From NCBI GenBank assembly GCA_965223105.1, contig OZ244987.1, positions 1,488,001 to 1,552,000 on the forward strand: 64,000 bases of DNA, given 5' to 3'. This document shows positions 34,182 to 42,545 of this stretch, one piece after another. The notes beneath the pieces were generated by a model. That model was given only the letters and a program-made list of their open reading frames with translations. It was not told the origin of the DNA and did no database searches. The DNA is from JABDMH01 sp965223105. Lineage in GTDB: Bacteria; Bacteroidota; Bacteroidia; Chitinophagales; Saprospiraceae. Made by a program: the position numbers and the translations under genes. How positions within the stretch are numbered: the first letter of the stretch is position 1; every line of letters begins with the position of its first letter.

Positions 34182-35735
34182 ATGGCGTCTAAAATGACAG
34201 AAAAAGTAATTATCCTGGACTTTGGGTCTCAGTATACACAATTGATTGCCAGGCGAGTACGTGAGTTGAAAGTATACTGTGAAATTTTTCCATACAACAA
34301 GATTCCCGACTTCAGTGATGAGGTGAAGGCCGTCATCTTAAGTGGAAGCCCTTGCAGTGTTACCGATCCTAATTCACCTCGCGTTTCTTTCGACCTATTT
34401 GTAAATAAGGTTCCGGTACTGGGGATTTGTTACGGAGCCCAGCTCATGGCAGATCATTACGGGGGTCATGTAATGAGGTCTGAAAGAAGGGAGTACGGGA
34501 AAGCCCAATTGGATAAGGTTTACAATGCTGATGTTATCCTGGCAGAGGTGCCCAAAGGATGTCAAGTTTGGATGTCACATGGCGATACCATCGATAGTGT
34601 GCCGGATAAATTTGAAGTAATCGCAGGAACCAATGGAATCGATACTGCCATTTTCAAGAATCGGAACGGGAGTTTCGATCAACCGGTCTATGGTTTGCAA
34701 TTTCATCCTGAAGTGTCACATAGTACTTATGGGTTGCAAGTTTTAGAAAATTTCCTCTTTAAAGTGGCAGGGTGTAAAGGAGAGTGGACACCGGCCTCGT
34801 TCATTGAAGATACGATTAACAACATCAGAAGCCAGGTAGGTACATCAAAAGTCTTACTGGGGCTGTCAGGTGGTGTCGACAGTAGTGTCGCTGCTACCCT
34901 TCTTCACCGAGCCATCGGTGATCAGTTGGTGTGCTTTTTTGTTGATAACGGCTTGTTGAGGAAAAATGAATTCGAAGAAGTTCTGGCCTCTTATCAGGGA
35001 TTGGGTTTGAATATCCATGGTATCGATGCCAAGGAAAGATTTTATGAAGCTCTGGAGGGAATAAGTGATCCAGAGCTGAAGCGGAAGGCGATTGGCAAGA
35101 CTTTTATTGATGTATTTCAAGATGAAGCGGCCAAGCTTGATGATGTCCAGTGGTTGGGACAAGGAACCATCTATCCAGATGTGATTGAATCTGTATCAGT
35201 TCACGGTCCTTCGGTCACAATCAAATCTCATCATAACGTCGGTGGCTTACCTGATTCCTTAGAACTTAAAGTGATCGAACCCCTTAACATGCTATTCAAA
35301 GATGAGGTAAGGGTAGTCGGCCAAGAATTGGAGGTTCCTGAGCACATACTCAATCGACATCCTTTTCCCGGACCGGGCCTGGGCATTCGAATCTTAGGCG
35401 AGATCACTCCTGAGAAAGTACAGATGCTACAGGAGGCAGATTGGATTTTTATTTCTAACCTTAAATCTGCTGGATTTTACCAGAAGGTGTGGCAGGCTGC
35501 AACCATCCTGTTACCTATCCAAAGCGTTGGTGTAATGGGAGATGAGCGAACCTATGAGCAGGTTGTTGCCTTGCGGGCGGTCAACTCACGAGATGGTATG
35601 ACAGCTGACTGGAGCGATTTACCACATCAATTATTGTCCAAGATATCAAGTGAAATAATCAATGTCGTTAAGGGAATAAATCGGGTAGTCTATGATGTTA
35701 GTACAAAACCACCAGCAACCATTGAGTGGGAGTAA
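34182..35735 (+). CDS. guaA: GMP synthase (glutamine-hydrolysing)
   Basis: A 517-aa enzyme aminating XMP to GMP. The N-terminal class I glutamine amidotransferase has the nucleophile Cys in LGICYGAQ (about 83) and FHPEVSHS. The central ATP-pyrophosphatase domain has the PP-loop LSGGVDSSVA (about 230). The C-terminal dimerisation domain ends PPATIEWE as expected. ATG at 34182 is used; GTG 34173 and ATG 34194 are alternatives. The next gene starts inside the last 44 nt. Confidence 0.95.
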   Translation: MASKMTEKVIILDFGSQYTQLIARRVRELKVYCEIFPYNKIPDFSDEVKAVILSGSPCSVTDPNSPRVSFDLFVNKVPVLGICYGAQLMADHYGGHVMRSERREYGKAQLDKVYNADVILAEVPKGCQVWMSHGDTIDSVPDKFEVIAGTNGIDTAIFKNRNGSFDQPVYGLQFHPEVSHSTYGLQVLENFLFKVAGCKGEWTPASFIEDTINNIRSQVGTSKVLLGLSGGVDSSVAATLLHRAIGDQLVCFFVDNGLLRKNEFEEVLASYQGLGLNIHGIDAKERFYEALEGISDPELKRKAIGKTFIDVFQDEAAKLDDVQWLGQGTIYPDVIESVSVHGPSVTIKSHHNVGGLPDSLELKVIEPLNMLFKDEVRVVGQELEVPEHILNRHPFPGPGLGIRILGEITPEKVQMLQEADWIFISNLKSAGFYQKVWQAATILLPIQSVGVMGDERTYEQVVALRAVNSRDGMTADWSDLPHQLLSKISSEIINVVKGINRVVYDVSTKPPATIEWE

Positions 35736-37044
35736 TCTGTGTCTACTCATTGCCCTTGTAATTCTGGTACTGCCCAGTTGTGCCATCTTTGGACCAGGCA
35801 CTAATAAGAAAGATGCATCACCCGGGGACCAATCCAGCGACTTGGACCGGGAAGACAAGATCAAAGTGGATACCATCGAATGGGTCTTAATTCCCGATGA
35901 AGCAGTGAATCCCATTGAATCCAGGAATGCAAGACCCAAAACCGTTTATAAGGATAGCTATAATGTTGCCTTTATTGCACCGTTTTCTAGTGCGAATTTT
36001 CAAGTGACAAGTGACCGGCTAAATGCCAGAATGATCAGGATGATCGAATTCTATGCAGGTCTCAAATATGGCTGGCAGCATCACAATCAAGATCTGACGG
36101 TCCATCTCTCGGCCATTGACTCCCAAACGGACAATGAATTTGCTGAAGATATCACCGATCATCCCGCTCTTCAAGAGGCAGATCTAATCATAGGACCCTA
36201 TTTTACGGATGAATTAAGAACCATTAGCAATTTTGCACGCTCGAAGAAGAAGATCTTGCTGTCACCCTGGAATACGACCGAAGTCATTTCCGAAAATCCA
36301 TATTATGTGCAACTAAGACCTTCTCTAAAAGCCCATGCAGAAGCCATTGTCCAACATATTGTCAATAAGCCATACGGGGATGTCATCTTGCTCTGTAAGG
36401 ATGATCCCAGAGATTCTTTGACTGTAACCTACTTCGAAAATGCTTGGGCCAAACATGTGCTAAGTGGAGGAGATTCCGGGAATTTGATACCCATGAAAAT
36501 TGGCGATATCACGGACCCGGCTTTAGGCGATACCCTAACCGCTAAAATTGTGGATCAGAATATCAGCACCTTTATTATTCCCAACTGGTCAGACGAGCCG
36601 TTCGTCATTTCGGCATTGGCTAAGATTAATTTTTCTAAGGCTGACAAACAAGTAACAGTCTTTGGTCTACCGCAATGGATGCAAATGACCAAAATGGATT
36701 ATAGCTATTATGAGAATTTGAACGTACATATTTCACTGGCCAGACCCTTGAAATTTGACAATACAGAGTTGAGAGCACTCAAGCAATTTTATTTCAATAA
36801 GTATGGAGATGTAGCTAATGAAGATGTGTATTATGGTATGGAAGTGATGAGGTTGATATGTACACTCTTAAAGGAAAATGGCACCATGGTAACAGATAAT
36901 TTGGAGTTACCAATGGACCGGTTTTCCTACAAATTTGATTTTATCTCTGTGTTTTCCGAAGATGGCGAACAGATCGATCACTATGAAAATCGACAAGTTC
37001 AGATCGCAAAATTTGAAGATTACCGTTTTGTCCCGGCAGACTGA
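35692..37044 (+). CDS. lipoprotein with periplasmic-binding-protein-like fold
   Basis: 450 aa. A hydrophobic N-terminus with lipobox-like LPSC (Cys30) is followed by a low-complexity acidic linker and, from about 85, a type I periplasmic-binding-like region: YNVAFIAPFSS, ADLIIGPYFTDE, LLSPWNTTE, GDVILLCKDDP, EDVYYGMEVMRL. Related Bacteroidota proteins often carry LysM domains; none is seen here. The N-region before the hydrophobic core contains no Lys or Arg, unusual for a signal peptide, so the true start may differ. It overlaps guaA by 44 nt. A link to cell-wall enzymes (LpoA-like) is possible but unproven. Confidence 0.75.
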   Translation: MMLVQNHQQPLSGSNLCLLIALVILVLPSCAIFGPGTNKKDASPGDQSSDLDREDKIKVDTIEWVLIPDEAVNPIESRNARPKTVYKDSYNVAFIAPFSSANFQVTSDRLNARMIRMIEFYAGLKYGWQHHNQDLTVHLSAIDSQTDNEFAEDITDHPALQEADLIIGPYFTDELRTISNFARSKKKILLSPWNTTEVISENPYYVQLRPSLKAHAEAIVQHIVNKPYGDVILLCKDDPRDSLTVTYFENAWAKHVLSGGDSGNLIPMKIGDITDPALGDTLTAKIVDQNISTFIIPNWSDEPFVISALAKINFSKADKQVTVFGLPQWMQMTKMDYSYYENLNVHISLARPLKFDNTELRALKQFYFNKYGDVANEDVYYGMEVMRLICTLLKENGTMVTDNLELPMDRFSYKFDFISVFSEDGEQIDHYENRQVQIAKFEDYRFVPAD

Positions 37045-37061
37045 TATGAAAAACACCCCAC

Positions 37062-37667
37062 ATGCAGCTGAGACGGCAAGAAAAGATAAAAAGAATGGTT
37101 GCTCAACGGCAGCTCGATCTTACGGTATGTCTCGAGAATGTTCACGATCCCCACAACATCAGCGCAGTAATGCGTACTTGCGATGCTGTTGGTATTCACT
37201 CAATCTATATAATCAGATCTGATCCTAATCTGCGGCAGCAACTATTTGAACCGGGTAAACGGTCGGCTAGCGGAAGTGCCAAGTGGGTGAATACCCATTG
37301 CTTTGACGATGTAGCCACTTGTGTCATGGCTTTAAGGGATCGTTTTGACCTGATCCTTGCCACGAGTTTACACCATCAGGCCCAAGATCTTTTCCAGGTG
37401 GATCTAACTCAATCGATGGCCTTGGTTTTCGGCAATGAGCACGATGGTGTCAGTGATGAACTACTCGGATTTTGTGATGGTAATTTTGTCATTCCACAAG
37501 TTGGTATGGTCCCCAGCCTCAATATCTCTGTAGCTTGTGCGGTGACTTTATATGAGGCCTACCGTCAGCGGTATGAACAAGGTCGATACGAGGTTCATCC
37601 ACTCTCCGCTGACAAAAAACAAATCCTAGATACATTTATTAGACAGCACATGCAAAGAGAGAAGTAG
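37062..37667 (+). CDS. trmH: tRNA (guanosine-18-2'-O)-methyltransferase
   Basis: A 201-aa SPOUT (trefoil-knot) methyltransferase. The N-terminal RRQEKIKRMVAQRQLDLT and motif 1 LENVHDPHNISAVMRTCDAVG are those of TrmH. Motif 2 ALVFGNEHDGVSDE and motif 3 IPQVGMVPSLNISVACAVTLYE are present. Methylates G18 in the tRNA D-loop. Probably the last gene of the nusB-guaA cluster, 17 bp downstream. Confidence 0.92.
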   Translation: MQLRRQEKIKRMVAQRQLDLTVCLENVHDPHNISAVMRTCDAVGIHSIYIIRSDPNLRQQLFEPGKRSASGSAKWVNTHCFDDVATCVMALRDRFDLILATSLHHQAQDLFQVDLTQSMALVFGNEHDGVSDELLGFCDGNFVIPQVGMVPSLNISVACAVTLYEAYRQRYEQGRYEVHPLSADKKQILDTFIRQHMQREK

Positions 37668-37893
37668 CACCTGGCTTTTTCGGGGTGCTCAATGTGGTTA
37701 CTCATGTCGTCAGTATCAGTTAATTGGTATGAGTTACCGAAGATCAAGATCTGCCAGAGATCGACGGACATGTGGCTTCACTTGCATGAATATGCTTGCT
37801 GAGCGGAAATATATTTTCAATTTTTTCTTCTAAAACCCAACCTTCTTTAGTCGCCTTTCGTGGGTAGGAGTGAACAAAATTTGAAAATAAATC

Positions 37894-40509
37894 ATGAAGC
37901 GTTTATTGCCCTTAACCCTTATGTTATTATCCTGTTTGGTTGGCTATGCGTACCAGGTCACGATTTCAGGATTCGTCGCTGGACACGGAGGAGATGGAGT
38001 TGCTAATGCCGCAGTACTCATCTACTCCAGTCCAAACGACGGATTTCGTTTTGAAGAAACAGTCACGACGAATGAAAGGGGACATTTCGAAATCGTTGTT
38101 GATGTTCCCAACGATATTTTGAGAGGTGTTCTCTTTGTCAGTATAAAAGATTGCCCGTCTACACAGATTAAACGTGTCACCTTTGATCCTTCGCATACCA
38201 GGCATCAGGTGAGGTTGCAATCCTGTAGGGATAGCAGACCCGACTGTAAAGTAGAAATTGTCGCAAGATTGCTGGACGATCAACAGGTATTGCTCAAAGC
38301 AGTGGTGCGAGGTACCAAACCATTCACTTATGAGTGGAGTTCTGGTGAAAGTACACCTGAAATCATTGTATCGGAAAGAAAAGAGTATTGTATTGTAATC
38401 ACCGATTCCACCGGATGCAACGCCCGAGATTGTATTGATTTGACCGCGAGTAATTGTGCTGTGGAGATTCATGCGGATCGAGCGAATGCTGATGCGGTTT
38501 CAGGAACTATTCTGCTCCAAGCCAGAGTCAAAGGTAGAGCACCTTTCAGCTACGAATGGAGTACTGGAGATACTACAAAAAATATAAAGATAGAGCAGCC
38601 CGGTGAGTATTGTGTAAAGGTGACGGATGCTTTGGGTTGTGAAGCGCGCGATTGCATCAAGGTCGACTCAACGGACCTGTGCAGAACTGAGATCCATGTC
38701 TTAAGGACCGATCTTGCTGGAAATGGTCTGGTTACCTTGATAGCTCGTTCCATTGGAAGACCACCTTTCAGTTATCGATGGAGTACTGGTGATACGACCC
38801 AGCGCATTGAAGCTGAGCCTCAAGGCGAATATTGTGTCACTGTTGTCGATGCATCTGGATGTGTTTCAAGAGATTGCCTCAATTTTGATCGTGACGGCTG
38901 TGCCGTAGAAATTCATGCTTCGCGGGGAGATGCCAGTACTGTCGACGGCTTTCTAGTGCTGCATGCCCGAGCCAAAGGCAGGGCACCGTTTTCCTATCGG
39001 TGGAGTACAGGAGATACTACCAAAAATATAAAAGTCATGGATCCCGGAGAGTATTGCGTGACGATCGTCGATGCCACCGGTTGCGAAGCCAGAGATTGTA
39101 TCTCCCTGGATCCTCATAGAGATTGCAAGACGGAGATCCAAGTTGCTCAAACCGATGTCGCCAACGATGGCTTGGTCCTGCTTATTGCCCGTACTATAGG
39201 TCGGGAGCCCTATACGTATCGCTGGAGTACTGGTGATACAACCCAAAGCATTCGGGTGGAACCAAAAGGTAAATATTGTGTAAAGGTCGTTGATTCAGCT
39301 CAGTGCCATTCGGGGGATTGCATTGATTTTGACCAAAGGGACTGCGGCGTTCAGATCCACGCCAGGAGATCACATCCTCAGACTGATACCGGATCTATCG
39401 CCTTACACGCGAGAGCCAAAGGCAGGGCTCCGTTCAAATATCGATGGAGTACCGGTGATACAACAAACACAATCATGGTAAGGGAGATGGGAGAGTATTG
39501 TGTAACGATTGTCGATGCTGCGGGATGTGAAGCACGGGATTGCATCGACCTTCAAATCAGAGATGAGTGTGCGACCCAAATTCAAATTGCCCGCCAATCT
39601 AATGATCCGGCTGCAGGATTGGTTTTGGTAGCTCGAACAAAAGGGCATGGTCCCTTCAGTTACCGGTGGAGCACGGGGGATACAACCCAGACTATAGTGC
39701 CAACTGACACAGCTGACTATTGCGTGGAGGTAGTTGATGCTACCGGTTGTGTCTCGTCAGATTGTATCGATTTGGCTCGATTAAACGATTCATGTGCAGT
39801 AGAGATCCGGTCTTCATCTACAGGTGTATTGGTCGCGGTAACACGTGGAATGCCACACGTTAAATATTTGTGGAGTACCGGAGAGACCACCAAACAGATT
39901 AGAGTGACAAAGCCGGGTGAATATTGTGTGACCATCACAACAGTTTTTGGCTGTGAGGCTATGGCATGCATTCAAGTTGGTGAAAGAGATTCGCTATGTC
40001 GAGTTAGCATACATCGCCGTAGGGCCGACAATCAAAAAGTACAGCTGGTTGCTCGAGTTGAAGGATTGGGTGACTATGAATTTTTATGGAGTACAGGAGA
40101 TACTACTAAATCCATTGTAGTGGATACCTCTGGAAAATATTGTGTGACTGCCTTTAGTGCCCATTGCAAAACGGAAGATTGTATTCGGGTAAATATCGGA
40201 AGCAACGGATTGGCAATCGGTGATGCCGTCGGTCAAAACAACAAGGTCATTTTTGGTCCTGCGACTAAGGTGTTTCCAAATCCATTCCAGCATCAGGTGA
40301 ACCTATCTGTCGATATAAATAGTGCTGGAGCTGGACAGATTGTTGTGTTAAGGGTTGACGGTAAAATGTTGGTCCGGAAACCGGTTGTCTGGACGAAGGG
40401 AAGCAATATCGTTTCTCTCGATCTACATTATCTCGATGCAGGCCTATATTTTGTACGATTGCAAAGCACTACGGAAACCCTTACGAAAAGGATTATGAAA
40501 AGTGAGTAG
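37894..40509 (+). CDS. T9SS-secreted protein with nine SprB-type repeats
   Basis: 871 aa with a signal peptide (ends around GYAY), a carboxypeptidase-regulatory-like beta domain (about 22-115) and nine repeats of about 60-85 aa. Each repeat carries a WSTGDTT-like motif, then a GEYCV-like motif and a C-x4-DCI-like motif, as in SprB/gliding adhesins and PKD-like surface repeats. Repeats 2-7 alternate between subtype A (RAPFSYEW, TKNI, GCEARDCI) and subtype B (NDGLVLLIARTIGR, TQxI, CVSxDC), implying duplication of a two-repeat unit. A T9SS sorting domain begins at VFPNPFQHQVN (about 795). Paired Cys in every repeat suggest disulfides. A surface adhesin or motility-related role is inference. Confidence 0.85.
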   Translation: MKRLLPLTLMLLSCLVGYAYQVTISGFVAGHGGDGVANAAVLIYSSPNDGFRFEETVTTNERGHFEIVVDVPNDILRGVLFVSIKDCPSTQIKRVTFDPSHTRHQVRLQSCRDSRPDCKVEIVARLLDDQQVLLKAVVRGTKPFTYEWSSGESTPEIIVSERKEYCIVITDSTGCNARDCIDLTASNCAVEIHADRANADAVSGTILLQARVKGRAPFSYEWSTGDTTKNIKIEQPGEYCVKVTDALGCEARDCIKVDSTDLCRTEIHVLRTDLAGNGLVTLIARSIGRPPFSYRWSTGDTTQRIEAEPQGEYCVTVVDASGCVSRDCLNFDRDGCAVEIHASRGDASTVDGFLVLHARAKGRAPFSYRWSTGDTTKNIKVMDPGEYCVTIVDATGCEARDCISLDPHRDCKTEIQVAQTDVANDGLVLLIARTIGREPYTYRWSTGDTTQSIRVEPKGKYCVKVVDSAQCHSGDCIDFDQRDCGVQIHARRSHPQTDTGSIALHARAKGRAPFKYRWSTGDTTNTIMVREMGEYCVTIVDAAGCEARDCIDLQIRDECATQIQIARQSNDPAAGLVLVARTKGHGPFSYRWSTGDTTQTIVPTDTADYCVEVVDATGCVSSDCIDLARLNDSCAVEIRSSSTGVLVAVTRGMPHVKYLWSTGETTKQIRVTKPGEYCVTITTVFGCEAMACIQVGERDSLCRVSIHRRRADNQKVQLVARVEGLGDYEFLWSTGDTTKSIVVDTSGKYCVTAFSAHCKTEDCIRVNIGSNGLAIGDAVGQNNKVIFGPATKVFPNPFQHQVNLSVDINSAGAGQIVVLRVDGKMLVRKPVVWTKGSNIVSLDLHYLDAGLYFVRLQSTTETLTKRIMKSE

Positions 40510-40560
40510 TCTTGGAAAACCATAGAGATTCTTTGATCGAGTAGCATAGCTATTCAAACG

Positions 40561-40622
40561 GCACAGATCGCTGCAGAAGAAATACCGGAATCTAGTTCTG
40601 CAGCGTTCTGTGCATAGTTTTT
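40561..40622 (+). terminator. 18-bp-stem terminator between the repeat protein and ECF sigma genes
   Basis: Arms GCACAGATCGCTGCAGAA (40561-40578) and TTCTGCAGCGTTCTGTGC (40596-40613) pair over 18 bp with a single T-T mismatch and a 17-nt loop. ATAG and five T follow. It separates the repeat-protein gene from the ECF sigma gene, so the latter likely has its own promoter. Confidence 0.75.
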
Positions 40623-40660
40623 GATAGATATGGAGTAAGAAAATCAGCTAACTTAAATAC

Positions 40661-41266
40661 TTGCAAGAAAAATCGCGGCATATAGATCAAAAACTACTAA
40701 AGGCGTGTATAAAGGGTGATGAAAAAGCTCTCCACAATTTGTATCAGGTCTGCTATGGCCATTTACATGCTGTATGCAGACGATATTTAGATAATGAAGA
40801 CGAGATCAATTTGCTGATTAATAATGGATTTCTAAAAGTTGTGAAGGGATTAAAAACATACCAACAGCACATACCGTTTATCGCCTGGATACGGCGCATT
40901 ATGATCAATGCCGCTATTGATTATCATCGGAAGCATAGAAAATATCGTGAAACCATCGTGTATCCAGATCTAGATGGTGAAGTAGATCAGCGTCAAAATG
41001 TTGACCTTAATAAGGCTGACCAGATTTTTGATGCAGAACAGCTTTTGGTCTTGATAAAAAAATTGCCGCCTATGACAAGCAAAGTATTTAACCTATACGC
41101 TATCGATGGATACAGCCATAAAGAAATTGCCAAGCTACTGAAGATGACCGAAGGGACCTCTAAATGGCATTTGTCAACTGCCAGAAAGAAATTGCAGAAG
41201 ATGATGGTGGATCACTTATCGAATCAGCAGGGATCTAGAATCAAAGTGAGTTCGAGAAGCACTTAA
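40661..41266 (+). CDS. ECF sigma-70 family RNA polymerase sigma factor
   Basis: 201 aa. Region 2 spans about 12-90 (LYQVCYGHLHAVCRRYLD, PFIAWIRRIMINAAIDYHRK). Region 4 spans about 130-185 with a helix-turn-helix (YSHKEIAKLLKMTEGTSKWHLSTARKKLQ). The start is TTG at 40661; no ATG lies in frame near the expected N-terminus. The next gene starts 10 bp downstream and encodes a membrane protein with a short cytoplasmic head, a candidate anti-sigma factor. Confidence 0.88.
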   Translation: MQEKSRHIDQKLLKACIKGDEKALHNLYQVCYGHLHAVCRRYLDNEDEINLLINNGFLKVVKGLKTYQQHIPFIAWIRRIMINAAIDYHRKHRKYRETIVYPDLDGEVDQRQNVDLNKADQIFDAEQLLVLIKKLPPMTSKVFNLYAIDGYSHKEIAKLLKMTEGTSKWHLSTARKKLQKMMVDHLSNQQGSRIKVSSRST

Positions 41267-41276
41267 ATGTAAAGTA

Positions 41277-42545
41277 ATGAAGCCAGAAGAATTGGATCAA
41301 TTTTTTCGACGGAAACTGGGTGAACAACCATTGAAGTCGCCCGCCCCAGGGGATTGGTCTAGTGCGAGAAAATTACTCAAGCAAAAGAGAGATCGAAGAC
41401 CCTTGGTCTTTTGGTGGATCATTGGTTTATCAGCTATTGCTGTGCTGGCCTTTCTGGTGAGCCAGAATCGAGAGATTCCTACTGATGATGTACCAAAAAT
41501 TGAAAGTCGACCTCCGATGGCCAACAACGATCACCCAAACCAGTCAGGTAATGAAGCTAAACTATCTTTGGAAGAAGAATCCTTAGTCAGTTCCGATCCT
41601 TCTGATCTCACCCGCATCGAAGGGATATCAAGAAGAGAGAATTCTGTCGAGCCTAAACCCGGTGCGGGAAATACAGCACGCAGATTTTTTGGTGGTGAGA
41701 CGGATGTCAAACTTGCTTCATCTGATCAAGCTGCTGTTGGTGCGCCGACCGCCAAAGTGCCGGATCTAGCAGAACAACCAATAGACCTTCCTGTAGAAGG
41801 GGAGGAACCCATTACTGAAACTCAACCATCTCAATCTGTGTCACTAATAGCTGACTTAGATTTTCATCTGCAATACCGTTATCCCTTTGAACTAGTCCAT
41901 CCAGACGATGAATCTCCGATTTTTCGAAACAGTAAGATCCGGAAAACACAATATGGTTGGACTGCGAGTTTACTAATGAATCCTGCCAACTCAGTTGGCG
42001 ACCCGGTGCGAGGTTTCTTGGCGGGATTTGTTGCTGAGTATCCACTGGCTACAAATTGGACTGTGGGCCTCAGGCCGTCAGTAGAAGTCACAATGAATGA
42101 AAATGGCTATTCCCAGTTTCTAGTACAGACCAAATACGGTTTTACAGCGGTTAACGAGACCTATGGTCTGCAAGCCACTAGTTTGCAATTTGTCCGCTTG
42201 CCGCTTTACCTTGGTTGGCAGCATGACAAGCATTCGGTCGAAGCTGGTCTTGCGGTGGCCTGGTTACTTTCAGCTCGCGGCCAAGTTCAGCAGGTCCAGA
42301 TTGAAGGTAGTGAAGTTCAACTACTCAATCGCTTTTCTTCGGGTTGGATCGAAACAAGTGCAATGAAACAACTTTCAAGCAACCTGTTTTTTGGTTACAA
42401 GTTTGCCATAAACCCCAATATGAAAACAGGTATAACCATTTTCTATCAGCCAGGGAGAATTTATCCTGGTATTCCAGGAGCTGGAACTTTGAACGGCGAC
42501 CGGAAATGGTCAATGGGATTACAAGCTTTATATTATCTGCGATGA
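41277..42545 (+). CDS. single-helix membrane protein with beta-barrel-like domain; candidate anti-sigma factor
   Basis: 422 aa. Residues 1-42 are a charged cytoplasmic head; 43-62 are one membrane helix (VFWWIIGLSAIAVLAFLV). About 65-185 are an acidic/proline-rich linker. About 190-422 look like outer-membrane barrel strands (RGFLAGFVAEYPLATNWTVG, LQFVRLPLYLGWQH, GITIFYQPGRIYPG, ending LQALYYLR). No cleavable signal is seen, so the helix would anchor it in the inner membrane. Its place 10 bp after the ECF sigma gene suggests sigma control. How a barrel-like domain is used on an inner-membrane anchor is unclear. Its stop overlaps the next start (ATGA). Confidence 0.7.
   Translation: MKPEELDQFFRRKLGEQPLKSPAPGDWSSARKLLKQKRDRRPLVFWWIIGLSAIAVLAFLVSQNREIPTDDVPKIESRPPMANNDHPNQSGNEAKLSLEEESLVSSDPSDLTRIEGISRRENSVEPKPGAGNTARRFFGGETDVKLASSDQAAVGAPTAKVPDLAEQPIDLPVEGEEPITETQPSQSVSLIADLDFHLQYRYPFELVHPDDESPIFRNSKIRKTQYGWTASLLMNPANSVGDPVRGFLAGFVAEYPLATNWTVGLRPSVEVTMNENGYSQFLVQTKYGFTAVNETYGLQATSLQFVRLPLYLGWQHDKHSVEAGLAVAWLLSARGQVQQVQIEGSEVQLLNRFSSGWIETSAMKQLSSNLFFGYKFAINPNMKTGITIFYQPGRIYPGIPGAGTLNGDRKWSMGLQALYYLR

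Noticed and set aside
38300..40180. Regularly spaced DNA repeats resembling a CRISPR or satellite array
   Set aside because: The spacing is about 170-260 bp and the repeats are in frame, encoding WSTGDTT protein repeats.
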